A stretch of DNA of 64,000 nucleotides. Origin: Phocaeicola faecalis (GTDB taxonomy: Bacteria > Bacteroidota > Bacteroidia > Bacteroidales > Bacteroidaceae). Within the stretch, counting starts at the first letter, position 1. Each line of letters opens with the position of its first letter. Made by a program: the position numbers and the translations under genes. The notes beneath the pieces were generated by a model. That model was not told where the DNA came from, made no database searches, and saw only the letters and a list, made by a program, of their open reading frames with translations. Below, piece by piece: positions 1 to 8,886 of this stretch. The stretch spans positions 1 through 64,000 of the forward strand of contig NZ_JADNRM010000004.1 in the NCBI RefSeq assembly GCF_021730445.1, read 5' to 3'.

Positions 1-639
1 TTCAAGGACCGCAGCGTGTTTTATGCTTCTTTTCCTATTCGTGAGCAGGCCAAACGCGGCGACTGGAACTATGAATTGAAGGCTGTATACACCGTCGGTA
101 TTCTGAACTTTGTGTTTGATGAAGACCGTGATGATGAGAATTATTTCCACCATGAAGTGAAACTGATGGATATCCATCGCAAGGAAGTGTTTTATGACAA
201 GCTGACCTTTGTCTACTTGGAAATGCCCAAATTCCATAAGAGTGAGGACGAACTGGTTACACCGTTTGACAAGTGGATGTTTGTTTTGCACAATCTGTCT
301 CGTTTGCTGGAACGCCCTGCCGCCTTGCAGGAACGTGTGTTTACCCGTCTTTTTGAGGCTGCCGAGATAGCGAGGTTTACTCCTCAGAAGCGGATGGAAT
401 ATGAAGAGAGTTTGAAGGCTTATCGCGACTTGACCAATGTGATTGATACGGCAAAATGGAAAGGGCATGAGGAAGGATTGCAGGAAGGATTGCAGAAAGG
501 CCGTGAAGAAGGATTGCAGAAAGGCAAATTGGAAGACGCCGAAAATTTACTTAGTTTAGGTGTTTCTCCTGAAATAATATCGAAAGCCACCGGATTGTCC
601 ATAAAGACTATCAATGACATGAAGATGAAACTTGAATAA
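1..639 (+). CDS. Rpn family nuclease/putative transposase (PD-(D/E)XK type), 5' truncated by window edge
   Basis: The frame is open from base 1, so the true start lies outside the window; about 212 C-terminal residues are seen where the family is usually near 300. The family (PDDEXK_2, recombination-promoting nuclease/transposase-like) is recognised from the Phe-Tyr-Ala-Ser-Phe-Pro-Ile-Arg segment, the 'YELKAVYTVGILNF' block and the later 'DKWMFVLHNL' region. The C-terminal part carries a short Gly-Leu-Gln-(E/K)-Gly repeat, typical of these proteins, and then a helix-turn-helix-like end. The catalytic PD-(D/E)XK residues would lie upstream, so activity cannot be judged. Such genes are scattered and multi-copy in Bacteroides; nothing links it to the polysaccharide genes that follow. 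Confidence 0.8.
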   Translation, partial: FKDRSVFYASFPIREQAKRGDWNYELKAVYTVGILNFVFDEDRDDENYFHHEVKLMDIHRKEVFYDKLTFVYLEMPKFHKSEDELVTPFDKWMFVLHNLSRLLERPAALQERVFTRLFEAAEIARFTPQKRMEYEESLKAYRDLTNVIDTAKWKGHEEGLQEGLQKGREEGLQKGKLEDAENLLSLGVSPEIISKATGLSIKTINDMKMKLE

Positions 640-941
640 ACGACGGTCTCCGTGTGCTAGACGGATGTCACCTGCTTTGTAAACTCAGCAGTTATGAACA
701 TCTTACTTCTTTTATAATAGGATAGAATAAATAATTACATATTTTTTTCATTTGGGTCGAATCGTACTTCTTTCGGCCTGCTATTTTTATGGCCTTATTC
801 GGTGTAGCGAGTAAAAGCTGCGTTACACTGTCAGGCTCCATACCTCATAAATATATATTTAAATAGTTTTTGCTACTGTCTGGGACGGTGGCAACAAACA
901 TGCTATGCGTATGATACAAACTAAAATAAGTTGATAGCTCT
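640..941. other. Intergenic region, no gene recognised
   Basis: About 300 AT-rich bases between the nuclease gene and the aminotransferase gene. An imperfect inverted repeat lies at 802-828 (GTGTAGCG against CGTTACAC, 7 of 8 pairing), which could be a weak hairpin in the leader of the downstream operon. No convincing TTTG-N19-TAnnTTTG promoter was found, although the operon must be transcribed from here or upstream. Confidence 0.4.
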
Positions 942-2201
942 ATGGAAGAAAGAAAAACAATTTATCTCTGTCTTGCTCACATGAGTGAAGACGGAATAGA
1001 GCAGAAATATGTAAAGGAAGCATTCGATACCAACTGGGTAGTGCCTTTGGGCCCCAATGTAAATGCTTTTGAGGAAGACCTCAAGAACTTTGTCGGGGGA
1101 AAGAATGAAGTTGTCGCACTTTCAGCGGGTACGGCTGCGGTACATCTTGCATTGATAGGCTGTGGCGTAGGGGCAGGTGATGAGGTGCTGGTACAAAGCT
1201 TTACTTTCTGTGCTTCATCGCATCCGGTTACTTATCTGGGTGCAAAGCCTGTGTTTGTCGGTTCTGAAAGGGATACATGGAACATGGACCCGGTGCTGCT
1301 GGAGGAAGCGATTAAAGACCGTATGGAGAAGACTGGCAGGAAACCCAAGGCGATTGTTCCGGTGGCGCTCTACGGTATGCCATACGACTGTGAGCGGATT
1401 ATGGAGATTGCCAACCGCTATGACATTCCGGTAGTGGAGGATGCGGCAGAAGGGTTCGGTTCCAGGTTCGACGGCAGGGTGCTGGGCACTTTCGGCAGGT
1501 TTGGCGTGTTGTCTTTCAACGGCAACAAGATGATTACCACTTCGGGCGGCGGTGCTTTGATTTGCCGGGATGCCGAAGATAAAAATACGGTTATGTGGTA
1601 TGCTACCCAGGCGCGCGATGCTTATCCTTATTATCAGCATACAGCAATCGGCTACAACTATCGCATGAGCAATGTCTGTGCCGGTATCGGCCGCGGACAG
1701 ATGACGGTGGCGAATGCACATATTGCCCACCATAAGCATGTACAGGCTTTGTATGAAGAACTGTTGAAGGATGTGGAGGGTATCCACATTCACAGGCAGC
1801 CTGAGGATTCGCGTTATGATGCCAACTTCTGGCTGTGCACGGTTACCGTTGACCCTGATGTAAAGGTTGCCGGTCAGGAGAATGCGTATAAAGAAGTTAT
1901 TAAGACAGCGGTGGGCGGTGCTGCCGGTGTGATTAAGGCAGTAGACAGTGCTACCACGGATTGCCAGCCCAATGAGAATGTGGAGGCAATGCGTGTCTTC
2001 ATGCTCGCCAGGAAGATAGAGGTCCGCCCTGTGTGGAAGCCGATGCACAGGCAACCGGTCTATGCGGATGCGCCCCATTATACCAATGGGGTGGAAGAGG
2101 AAATCTTTAAGACCGGATTGTGTCTTCCCGCAGGTCCTTGGGTAAGTGATGAGGATGTGGCCTACATCGTGCAGACAATGAGGGATTGTATAAGAAAATA
2201 A
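942..2201 (+). CDS. DegT/DnrJ/EryC1/StrS family PLP-dependent sugar aminotransferase
   Basis: A 419-residue PLP enzyme expected to transfer an amino group to a nucleotide-linked 4-keto sugar, making an amino sugar for surface polysaccharide or glycoprotein. The family is shown by the N-terminal 'FEEDLKNFVGGK' and 'SAGTAAVHLAL' blocks, the PLP-binding Asp167 in 'VVEDAAEGFGS', and Lys196 in 'SFNGNKMITTSGGG', the expected Schiff-base lysine. It resembles PglE/EpsN-type enzymes. Its stop codon overlaps the start of the next gene (TAATG), and the next product is the matching 4,6-dehydratase. Together they would make a UDP-4-amino-4,6-dideoxy sugar. The exact sugar is inferred, not seen. Confidence 0.88.
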   Translation: MEERKTIYLCLAHMSEDGIEQKYVKEAFDTNWVVPLGPNVNAFEEDLKNFVGGKNEVVALSAGTAAVHLALIGCGVGAGDEVLVQSFTFCASSHPVTYLGAKPVFVGSERDTWNMDPVLLEEAIKDRMEKTGRKPKAIVPVALYGMPYDCERIMEIANRYDIPVVEDAAEGFGSRFDGRVLGTFGRFGVLSFNGNKMITTSGGGALICRDAEDKNTVMWYATQARDAYPYYQHTAIGYNYRMSNVCAGIGRGQMTVANAHIAHHKHVQALYEELLKDVEGIHIHRQPEDSRYDANFWLCTVTVDPDVKVAGQENAYKEVIKTAVGGAAGVIKAVDSATTDCQPNENVEAMRVFMLARKIEVRPVWKPMHRQPVYADAPHYTNGVEEEIFKTGLCLPAGPWVSDEDVAYIVQTMRDCIRK

Positions 2202-4129
2202 TGGACTATTATCGGTATTTGGATATGATTTGGAAATTATCAAACTGGTATTTTTCGAAAGATGCGTTGCCCTATTGGTGCATATTCGTTTTGGATTGCC
2301 TGATAGTGCTGGGCGCGGATTTCTTGGTTTATGCCCTGAATAACGGAATGCTTTCTTTACTGCAGAACTTCGGACAACTGGCGGGGGCTTTCTGCTTTTA
2401 TCTGTTGTTCTATATGGTGAGTTTCCGGATGTTTCACACGTATTCGGGGGTGATTCGTTATTCTTCGTTCATCGATTTGCAGCGGATGGGGTTTGCCATG
2501 CTTACGGGCCTGTTGCTGATTATAGGTGTCAGGTATCTGCTGAATGAAGACTGCTGGCTGATGGCTGTCCGCATGAGGGATATCGGGCTTGCCGCACTGC
2601 TTGCCGTCTTGCTGATGTGGAGTGTGAGGGTGTTTGTGAAGTATCTGTATGACTCTACTTTTAACAGGAAACGCGGGAGACGTGTGTTTATCTATGGGGT
2701 GAAAACCGGTGGAGTGGGACTGGCCAAGAGTATCCGCAATCAGACGGCCTCTCAATATGTGGTGAGCGGTTTCGTTTCGGATTTGTCGGATATGCAGGGA
2801 CGTTTCCTGATGGGAAAAAGGGTTTTCCCAAATGATGAGCGTCTGGTGGAAAGGATGGAGGACTGCAGGGCGCATATCTTGTTGGTCTCTCCGCTGAAGA
2901 ATGAGGATGTTCGGAATAATCCTGAAATGGTGGATAGGCTGATAAAGGCGGGTATACGGATTTATATGATTCCTGCTGCGCAGGAGTGGGACGGCAAGAG
3001 TGACATCGACCACCGCCAGCTTAAGGAGGTGGATATTGAAGATTTACTGCCCCGCGATAAGATAGAAATAGACCTGAAAGCGGTGGAGGAACTGCTTGCA
3101 GGCAGAAGTATTTTGATAACGGGGGCTGCCGGCAGCATCGGCAGCGAGATGGTAAGGCAGATTGCCAGGTTCGGCCCACAGAAGCTTGTCCTGATAGACC
3201 AGGCGGAGACGCCCCTGCATGATATACGTCTGATGATGGCGCGCCGGTGGCCCGACATCAGTGCGGAGACCATTGTGAGTGATATCTGCATGAAGGAACG
3301 TATGGAGGAGATTTTCGACAGGTATCGTCCGGATTATGTGTTTCATGCGGCGGCGTATAAGCATGTGCCCATGATGGAGAATAATCCGGGGGAGAGTGTG
3401 CGCAATAATGTGGAGGGCACGCGTATCATTGCGGATTTGGCCGTGAAGTATCAGGCGAAGAAGTTTGTGATGGTGTCTACGGACAAGGCGGTGAATCCTA
3501 CCAACGTGATGGGCTGCTCCAAGCGTATCTGCGAAATTTATGTGCAGAGTCTGGACAAGGCTGTGAAGGATGGCAAGGTGGAGGGTATCACCCAGTTTGT
3601 GACGACCCGCTTCGGCAATGTGCTGGGGTCGAACGGTTCGGTCATTCCGCTGTTCAAGGAACAGATTAGGCAGGGCGGCCCGATAACGGTGACGCATCCC
3701 GATATTATCCGTTTCTTTATGTTGATTCCCGAAGCCTGCAAGCTGGTGCTTGAGGCGGGTACAATGGGCAACGGCGGCGAGATTTTCGTGTTCGACATGG
3801 GTAAGCCGGTGAAGATTGTGGATTTGGCCCGGCGCATGATTCAGCTTAGCGGGGCGAAGGATGTGGAAATCAAGTTCACGGGGCTGCGCGACGGTGAGAA
3901 GTTGTACGAGGAGGTGCTGAATGAGGAAGAGACGACCAAGCCTACTTTCCATCCTAAAATCAAGATTGCGCAGGTGCGTGAGTATGATTATGCCGGGGTG
4001 TGCCGGCAGGTGGATGCTTTGGTCGGCTTCAGCGTGACGGAGGATGATATGCAGATTGTAAGGAAGATGAAGGAAATGGTTCCCGAATTCAAAAGTAAAC
4101 ATTCGGTGTATGAAGTATTGGATAAATGA
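2201..4129 (+). CDS. Membrane-bound nucleotide-sugar 4,6-dehydratase/epimerase (PglF/CapD/WbpM-like)
   Basis: 642 residues. The N-terminal half has about four membrane helices (roughly residues 15-35, 45-70, 85-105 and 115-135), followed by a CoA-binding-like nucleotide fold. The C-terminal half is a short-chain dehydrogenase domain with NAD motif 'ITGAAGSIGSE' near residue 305 and 'STDKAVNPTNVMG' near residue 425. This is the architecture of inner-membrane UDP-GlcNAc 4,6-dehydratases. The ATG at 2201 overlaps the aminotransferase stop by one base; a TTG five codons upstream is in frame but less likely. The product would supply the keto substrate of the preceding aminotransferase. The 3' end overlaps the next gene by 20 bp, so all are likely one operon. 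Confidence 0.88.
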   Translation: MDYYRYLDMIWKLSNWYFSKDALPYWCIFVLDCLIVLGADFLVYALNNGMLSLLQNFGQLAGAFCFYLLFYMVSFRMFHTYSGVIRYSSFIDLQRMGFAMLTGLLLIIGVRYLLNEDCWLMAVRMRDIGLAALLAVLLMWSVRVFVKYLYDSTFNRKRGRRVFIYGVKTGGVGLAKSIRNQTASQYVVSGFVSDLSDMQGRFLMGKRVFPNDERLVERMEDCRAHILLVSPLKNEDVRNNPEMVDRLIKAGIRIYMIPAAQEWDGKSDIDHRQLKEVDIEDLLPRDKIEIDLKAVEELLAGRSILITGAAGSIGSEMVRQIARFGPQKLVLIDQAETPLHDIRLMMARRWPDISAETIVSDICMKERMEEIFDRYRPDYVFHAAAYKHVPMMENNPGESVRNNVEGTRIIADLAVKYQAKKFVMVSTDKAVNPTNVMGCSKRICEIYVQSLDKAVKDGKVEGITQFVTTRFGNVLGSNGSVIPLFKEQIRQGGPITVTHPDIIRFFMLIPEACKLVLEAGTMGNGGEIFVFDMGKPVKIVDLARRMIQLSGAKDVEIKFTGLRDGEKLYEEVLNEEETTKPTFHPKIKIAQVREYDYAGVCRQVDALVGFSVTEDDMQIVRKMKEMVPEFKSKHSVYEVLDK

Positions 4130-5021
4130 GGGCGGGCACCGATGGCTTTTGTCGGTGTGCTTGTGGGTGGTGCTTGTTTGCACCGGAAGGGCGCAATCGG
4201 CGGAGAACACGCGGGTGGATGTGTTTATGGGAGCCGAATTGCATTATCGTGATATTTTTCACAATAAGATATATGAGGTGCTGGTGAACCTGACTCCCGG
4301 AGTGAAGTGGTATATGGGAAACCGCTGGCAGTTGGCGGGACAGGCCATCGTGCCTGTTTATAATGATTATGGCGACCGTTATAAGAAAGTCCGCCTGAAC
4401 ATGGCTGTGCTTAGCAAGGAATGGGACTGGCATCGAAGGCATTTTCTGAAAGTGAGCGGAGGGCTGTTTGCGATGGAACGCTACGGATGGGACGTGAAGT
4501 GGATGTATGCGGCTACGGACTGGCTTGCCTTGGACGCGCAGGCGGGATGGACGGGGTTTTGCTCCATGGCGGCGGGATGGGAGTGCAGCCCGATGGAGCG
4601 TTTGACGGCTCTTGCTGGGGTGCGCGCCTATCTGAAGGGGGTGAATACGGAACTCCGGGTGCGAGGCGGTCGTTTTCTGTACGAGGACTGCGGTGTGCAG
4701 GGGGAGGCGATGAGGCATTTCCGACATTGCACGGTGGGGGTATTTGCCCAATACACCGATGAGGGAAAAGAGAATTTTGGTTTTAAGGTGGTGATGATGA
4801 TTCCTCCCTATAAACGGAGCAATAGAAGGGTGCGTTTCCGTCCGGCATCTAATTTCCGCCTGACGTATAATCAGGAGGCGGATGCTTATGCGGGTAAAAT
4901 GTACACGACTGATCCTGAAGAGAATGAACGCGAAGGATGGTTTGACCGCAGTCGGTGGGACTGGGGTGCGAATGGCATGACGCCTGATTTTACTGTTAGG
5001 CAGAAAGGAGGCACTGAATGA
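4110..5021 (+). CDS. YjbH-like outer-membrane protein, part resembling the C-terminal half of YjbH
   Basis: 303 residues with a signal peptide (hydrophobic core about residues 12-24, likely cleavage after Ala-Gln-Ser-Ala). The mature part is rich in alternating aromatic beta strands. The order 'FLKVSGGLFAMERYGWDVKWMY', then 'WLALDAQAG', then a strand near the end 'FGFKVVMMIPP' recalls the C-terminal region of YjbH proteins, which form outer-membrane channels linked to exopolysaccharide. It starts inside the end of the dehydratase gene and overlaps the next gene by an ATGA. The assignment rests on remembered family patterns and is uncertain; the neighbour is the clearer YjbH piece. Confidence 0.6.
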   Translation: MKYWINEGGHRWLLSVCLWVVLVCTGRAQSAENTRVDVFMGAELHYRDIFHNKIYEVLVNLTPGVKWYMGNRWQLAGQAIVPVYNDYGDRYKKVRLNMAVLSKEWDWHRRHFLKVSGGLFAMERYGWDVKWMYAATDWLALDAQAGWTGFCSMAAGWECSPMERLTALAGVRAYLKGVNTELRVRGGRFLYEDCGVQGEAMRHFRHCTVGVFAQYTDEGKENFGFKVVMMIPPYKRSNRRVRFRPASNFRLTYNQEADAYAGKMYTTDPEENEREGWFDRSRWDWGANGMTPDFTVRQKGGTE

Positions 5022-5803
5022 AGATGAGATATATAATGGGGTGCTTTATGGCATTGCTGTTTTCGGTGACGGCCATGGCACAGCAGTATACGGGCATGAG
5101 CGGTTTGATACATGTTCCTTCAGCGGACATGAGTGAAGAGGGGGAGGCCCGCGTAGGGGGGCATTTCCTGAACCGGGAGTTTACCCCGAACGTGCTGACG
5201 TATGGAGAGGATAAATATCATACGATGGATTATTACCTGAGTGTCACGCCGTTCCGGTGGATGGAAATCGCGTATACCTGTACGCTTTTGAAATCGACGA
5301 GGATTATTGACGGTGTAGAAGATAAGGAGCATCCGGGGCTACACCGCAAGGACCGTTATTTTTCGCTCAAGTTACAGCCGCTCCGTGAAAAGCCGGGCAG
5401 GTGGTGGCCGAGTGTGGCGATAGGGGTCAATGACCTCGACCTCCGTGTAAACTGGCTGAAGACACAGCATGAGGAGAAGGTGTCACGTGTGGTGAACAGT
5501 TATTTTTCCAATTATTACATAGCCCTGTCCAAGCATTTCTGGCTGAAAGGGAATGTGGTGGGAGTGCACATGGCTTACCGCCACTGGAGATGGAGCCTGA
5601 ACTCGAAATGGAACGGACCGGTGGGCGGCATCACGTTCAGCCCTTCGTTTCAGAGGAATTTCCGACTGATAGCGGAATATACGGGCGATGAGGTGAACGT
5701 GGGCTTTGACTGGAAGTTGTGGCGGCACTTGCTGATACAGTCTTCGCTGCAGGACGGCAAGTACTTTTCGGGCGGGGTGTGCTTCTGCATCAATCTGTTG
5801 TAA
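5018..5803 (+). CDS. YjbH domain-containing outer-membrane protein, N-terminal-type part
   Basis: 261 residues with a signal peptide ending at about residue 22 (Thr-Ala-Met-Ala-Gln). The mature protein begins with 'GMSGLIHVPSADM', the hallmark start of YjbH domains (TG-L-TP-A pattern), followed by 'YYLSVTPFRWMEIAYTC' and a run of predicted beta strands up to the C-terminal Leu-Leu. The overlap with the preceding gene is 4 bp, which suggests translational coupling. YjbH in proteobacteria is a single chain of about 700 residues; here the N-terminal-like part is a separate, downstream gene. Role: probably passage or assembly of the polysaccharide built with the upstream enzymes, by context. Confidence 0.75.
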   Translation: MKMRYIMGCFMALLFSVTAMAQQYTGMSGLIHVPSADMSEEGEARVGGHFLNREFTPNVLTYGEDKYHTMDYYLSVTPFRWMEIAYTCTLLKSTRIIDGVEDKEHPGLHRKDRYFSLKLQPLREKPGRWWPSVAIGVNDLDLRVNWLKTQHEEKVSRVVNSYFSNYYIALSKHFWLKGNVVGVHMAYRHWRWSLNSKWNGPVGGITFSPSFQRNFRLIAEYTGDEVNVGFDWKLWRHLLIQSSLQDGKYFSGGVCFCINLL

Positions 5804-5844
5804 AGAAGAAAATCAATATCATTTTTTAATTTAATTAATCTATT

Positions 5845-7044
5845 ATGTACAATTTAGTAAAAAAAGGAGCTTATATGCTCCTGATTGCCGGTTTGACCAT
5901 GGGTGCAGCCGGTTGTAGTGATGACGATCCTGATTATGAAAATGTGACTCCTCCTGTAGTTGAGGTGGTTGCCAATACGCTGACAGGTGTCATTACCGGT
6001 ATGGACGGTGAGGGAATTTCGGGTGCCAAGGTTTCATTGGGTGCGGATAATTCCGTTACGACCGGTGCCGATGGTATTTATCTGTTTAAGGATGTCAAGG
6101 CAGGTACTTACCAGGTGAAAGCGGAAGCTGAAGGCAAGTTGTCGCAAGAAGGCACACTGACTGTTGCCGACGAGAAAAAGAGCCAGAATCTGGTGTGGAA
6201 TGCGGTACTTATCTCTGACGTGAAGAAGGAAGTGACTGTATCTGCTGAGGAGGCAAGTGAAGGAAAAGTGGAAACGGAGCACTTGAAAGGCAATGACGAG
6301 GCGAAGGTGGAAGTGAAGGCTGAAATTGCTGCCGGTGCTGTGGAAGCGGATACCGAGGAGGAAGTGAAGGTCGTTATCTCTCCGCTTTATAAGGAGGAAG
6401 ATGTAGTGGCACGTGCTGCACGCGCTACGGATGAGACGATGCTGGTGGGGGCCAGTCTTTCTTGTAACCTGGAGGACGTTTCCTTGAAAAAAGCGATAGA
6501 CCTGGGCTTTGAACTGGATTCCGAATTGGCAAGCAAGGTGGAGGCTAAACAGTACAAGAACGGTGAATGGGTGAAGGCAGACAGCCGTATCGAAGACGGC
6601 CGTGTGATTGTTGCCGCAACCGAGTTCGCCTCTTATGGTCTGTTCCTCGGTGTGGAATTCTCTGAGCAGAAGAGCACGGAAGCGGTTTCGTTTACACAAG
6701 GCAAATGGGATAACCTGTATGGTTCAAAGGATATGTCTGTGGGTGAGGCTGCCTATACTTATAAGGCAGGTACTGAAATCACTACCAAAGGTACAAGTAA
6801 ACTGACTGCTCTCTTGGTAGAGAAGCTGGCGCAACGTTTTGGAGCAACGGTGGCTACTGTCAACGGCTCTTATCCCATCAATGTTACATTGCCTATCGGT
6901 ACGATGCTGGAGATTAGTGGCGTGCAGACAAAATGGAGCGTATCGGCGAGTGCATTCGGCAAGTCGGCTTCCGGAACACGTTACGGTAATGTGACGGTTG
7001 CGGTTGTTACGTCCAATCGTCAGCACACAGGTGGTGGTAACTAG
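5845..7044 (+). CDS. Surface lipoprotein with carboxypeptidase-regulatory-like domain
   Basis: 399 residues. The N-terminus has a lipoprotein signal with lipobox ending 'MGAAGC' (Cys24), followed by Ser-Asp-Asp-Asp-Pro-Asp, an acidic tail of the kind that directs Bacteroidetes lipoproteins to the cell surface. Residues about 42-105 ('LTGVITGMDGEGISGAKVSL' through 'GTYQVKAEAEG') match a carboxypeptidase-regulatory-like beta-sandwich. The middle is rich in Glu, Lys and Ala and low in aromatics. It lies 41 bp after the YjbH gene and before a strong terminator, so it probably ends the polysaccharide operon. No catalytic motif is seen; the function is unknown. Confidence 0.75.
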   Translation: MYNLVKKGAYMLLIAGLTMGAAGCSDDDPDYENVTPPVVEVVANTLTGVITGMDGEGISGAKVSLGADNSVTTGADGIYLFKDVKAGTYQVKAEAEGKLSQEGTLTVADEKKSQNLVWNAVLISDVKKEVTVSAEEASEGKVETEHLKGNDEAKVEVKAEIAAGAVEADTEEEVKVVISPLYKEEDVVARAARATDETMLVGASLSCNLEDVSLKKAIDLGFELDSELASKVEAKQYKNGEWVKADSRIEDGRVIVAATEFASYGLFLGVEFSEQKSTEAVSFTQGKWDNLYGSKDMSVGEAAYTYKAGTEITTKGTSKLTALLVEKLAQRFGATVATVNGSYPINVTLPIGTMLEISGVQTKWSVSASAFGKSASGTRYGNVTVAVVTSNRQHTGGGN

Positions 7045-7153
7045 ACTTATACTATATATGCCATTTCCGCGGCCGGTCGGAAAACAAATATAGCCGGTCA
7101 ATTATATGTTAGAATAATTCACCCTTGTTCTTTGTGAAAAGCGCAAGGGCTAT

Positions 7154-7193
7154 ATTAGGGAGGCAATAGCGATTGTCTTCCTAATATTTTTTT
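7154..7193 (+). terminator. Rho-independent terminator after the lipoprotein gene
   Basis: ATTAGG and inner CAAT arms pair with ATTG and CCTAAT (7154-7186), then seven T residues. It lies about 110 bp past the lipoprotein stop and fits the end of the polysaccharide operon. Confidence 0.8.
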
Positions 7194-7245
7194 ATACCAA
7201 CCGTTGTCGGTGTTCATATAATTGCGGGCGCTTGAAAAGTTTAAA

Positions 7246-7285
7246 ATAAAAAAAGGTTGTGCCAGCATTGTGACACAACCTCATT
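7246..7285 (-). terminator. Terminator of the small membrane protein gene (minus strand)
   Basis: AGGTTGTG (7254-7261) pairs with CACAACCT (7274-7281). Read on the minus strand it is followed by a T-rich run, and a T-run also follows on the plus strand, so it may work in both directions. Confidence 0.75.
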
Positions 7286-7307
7286 CAATTTTTTTTTCTT
7301 GTATACT

Positions 7308-7490
7308 TTAATCGACTATGCGTTTGTTCAAGACGATATAAACAATTAGTCCAATAACGATAAGGGCAGCTGAACCACCTAAAACTGCATTATCATTAAT
7401 AGCAGAACTTCCTGCACAGAAGATACCAACCAAAATAGCGGCACCAATGATCATAAGTATCAGACCTAAATTCTTAAGTAAGCTTTTCAT
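7308..7490 (-). CDS. Small two-helix membrane protein, unknown function
   Basis: 60 residues with two hydrophobic segments (about 8-26 and 38-54) separated by 'GSSAINDNAVLGG' and a basic C-terminal Asn-Lys-Arg. Small proteins of this shape are common in Bacteroides genomes without an assigned role. It has its own terminator. No motif allows a function to be proposed. Confidence 0.6.
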   Translation of the reverse strand: MKSLLKNLGLILMIIGAAILVGIFCAGSSAINDNAVLGGSAALIVIGLIVYIVLNKRIVD

Positions 7491-7595
7491 GTGTGTATTT
7501 TATTAATAGATTATTTTTCTTGTGCACAAATTAAAGCATAATTCTCTTATGAAGGAAATTATTTTAGGAAAAAAAGATGAAAATGAAGAAATTCT

Positions 7596-8042
7596 TTAAT
7601 CTTTGGTGTTCGTAAATATCTTCCTTAGTACATCTTGGCTCACTTTCAGTTCTTCCAACGTTAGTCCCTGCAAAGCTTCTTTCAATGTTTTATTGGCAAT
7701 GAACCGTGCTTTTTCCTCCAGTTCACGTCCTGTCTTGGTTAAATGAATCAGGTTTGTGCGGCGGTCTTTCTTGTCCGATATACGGACCACCAGATGCTGA
7801 CGTTCCATATTGTCGATAAGACGAGTCATGCTGGGCTTGTCTTTGAAAGTGGCATTACACAGTTCTTGCTGGGTTACTCCGTCCCGTTCCCACAAAAACA
7901 GAAGCACAGTCCATTGTTCGGGAGTAATGTCTACTCCGTTTTGACGGAAGTTGCGGCTCAGTTTCCTATTGATGGCTGCCGACACTTTTCCGTTCAGAAT
8001 AGCGAATATCAGTTGGATGTCAAAACTAAATTGTTCTATCAT
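7596..8042 (-). CDS. MarR family transcriptional regulator
   Basis: 148 residues from the ATG at 8042. A longer frame to 8069 is open, but a -7 box (TATCTTTG, minus strand, 8067-8074) covers that start, so the shorter form is chosen. The winged-helix pattern is clear: 'DITPEQWTVLLFLWERDGVTQQEL', then recognition helix 'DKPSMTRLIDNMERQHLV', then the wing 'SDKKDRRTNLIHLTKTG'. MarR proteins are dimeric repressors that respond to small aromatic or oxidising ligands. It is transcribed away from the ribosomal-protein operon. The nearest possible target is its own promoter; no efflux gene is adjacent. Confidence 0.9.
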   Translation of the reverse strand: MIEQFSFDIQLIFAILNGKVSAAINRKLSRNFRQNGVDITPEQWTVLLFLWERDGVTQQELCNATFKDKPSMTRLIDNMERQHLVVRISDKKDRRTNLIHLTKTGRELEEKARFIANKTLKEALQGLTLEELKVSQDVLRKIFTNTKD

Positions 8043-8178
8043 ATAATTATTGTTTAAACAACTTTGCAAAGATACGATTCTTATGGAAATAACGCAGAAT
8101 TTAAGGACGAAAAAATACTAAAAGGCAAGGTTGATTGTAAAACGAAACTATATTTTTTGAAGAAAATACTTGCAACTC

Positions 8179-8209
8179 TTTGTGGATTAAGATAAAATGT
8201 CTACCTTTG
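8179..8209 (+). promoter_or_regulatory. Promoter of rpsF-rpsR-rplI
   Basis: TTTG at 8179-8182, a 19-bp spacer and TACCTTTG at 8202-8209 match the Bacteroidetes housekeeping promoter exactly. Transcription should start near 8215, giving a leader of about 40 nt, AT-rich as is usual for Bacteroides ribosomal protein genes. Confidence 0.85.
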
Positions 8210-8254
8210 CACTCGCAATTTAAAATTTTAATTTAATAATTTAATAAACGTAGT

Positions 8255-8599
8255 ATGAATCAATACGAAACCGTTTTCATTTTGACTCCCGTTTTATCTG
8301 ATGTTCAGATGAAGGAAGCGGTAGAGAAATTCAAAGGTATTCTGACTGCAGAAGGTGCAGAGATTATCAATGAAGAAAACTGGGGCTTGAAAAAATTGGC
8401 TTACCCCATCCAGAAAAAATCAACTGGTTTCTATCAGCTGATTGAGTTCAAAGCAGAACCGCAGGTAATTGAAAAGTTAGAAGTAAACTACCGTCGTGAC
8501 GAACGTGTTATCCGTTTCCTGACTTTCAGAATGGATAAATACGCTGCTGAATACGCTGCTAAGAGAAGAAATGTTAAATCAACTAAAAAGGAGGATTAA
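8255..8599 (+). CDS. rpsF: 30S ribosomal protein S6
   Basis: 114 residues beginning '[16 protein letters not shown]', the standard S6 start, with the conserved '[13 protein letters not shown]' and '[16 protein letters not shown]' blocks. S6 binds 16S rRNA with S18 in the platform of the small subunit. It is the first gene of a three-gene operon with rpsR (3 bp downstream) and rplI. The C-terminal basic tail is normal for this phylum. Confidence 0.98.
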   Translation: MNQYETVFILTPVLSDVQMKEAVEKFKGILTAEGAEIINEENWGLKKLAYPIQKKSTGFYQLIEFKAEPQVIEKLEVNYRRDERVIRFLTFRMDKYAAEYAAKRRNVKSTKKED

Positions 8600-8601
8600 T
8601 C

Positions 8602-8871
8602 ATGGCACAGCAACAATCAGAAATCAGATATTTAACTCCGCCCTCAGTAGACGTTAAAAAGAAAAAATACTGCCGTTTCAAAAAAAGTGGTATTAAGTAT
8701 ATCGATTACAAAGATCCTGAATTCTTGAAGAAATTCTTGAACGAACAGGGTAAAATCCTTCCTCGCCGTATTACCGGTACTTCTTTGAAGTTCCAACGTC
8801 GTATTGCGCAGGCTGTTAAGAGAGCACGTCACTTGGCGTTACTTCCATTTGTAACTGACATGATGAAATAA
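8602..8871 (+). CDS. rpsR: 30S ribosomal protein S18
   Basis: 89 residues with the conserved '[21 protein letters not shown]' region and '[22 protein letters not shown]', the S18 signature. No zinc-binding Cys set is present, apart from one Cys near residue 23. It sits between rpsF and rplI, and a good ribosome-binding sequence (AAGGAGGA) precedes the next gene. Confidence 0.98.
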   Translation: MAQQQSEIRYLTPPSVDVKKKKYCRFKKSGIKYIDYKDPEFLKKFLNEQGKILPRRITGTSLKFQRRIAQAVKRARHLALLPFVTDMMK

Positions 8872-8886
8872 TAAGGAGGAATAAGT

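Noticed and set aside
3044-4210. Long minus-strand frame opposite the dehydratase gene (388 codons)
   Set aside because: His/Arg/Leu-rich composition typical of the antisense of a high-GC coding strand; the plus-strand gene is certain.
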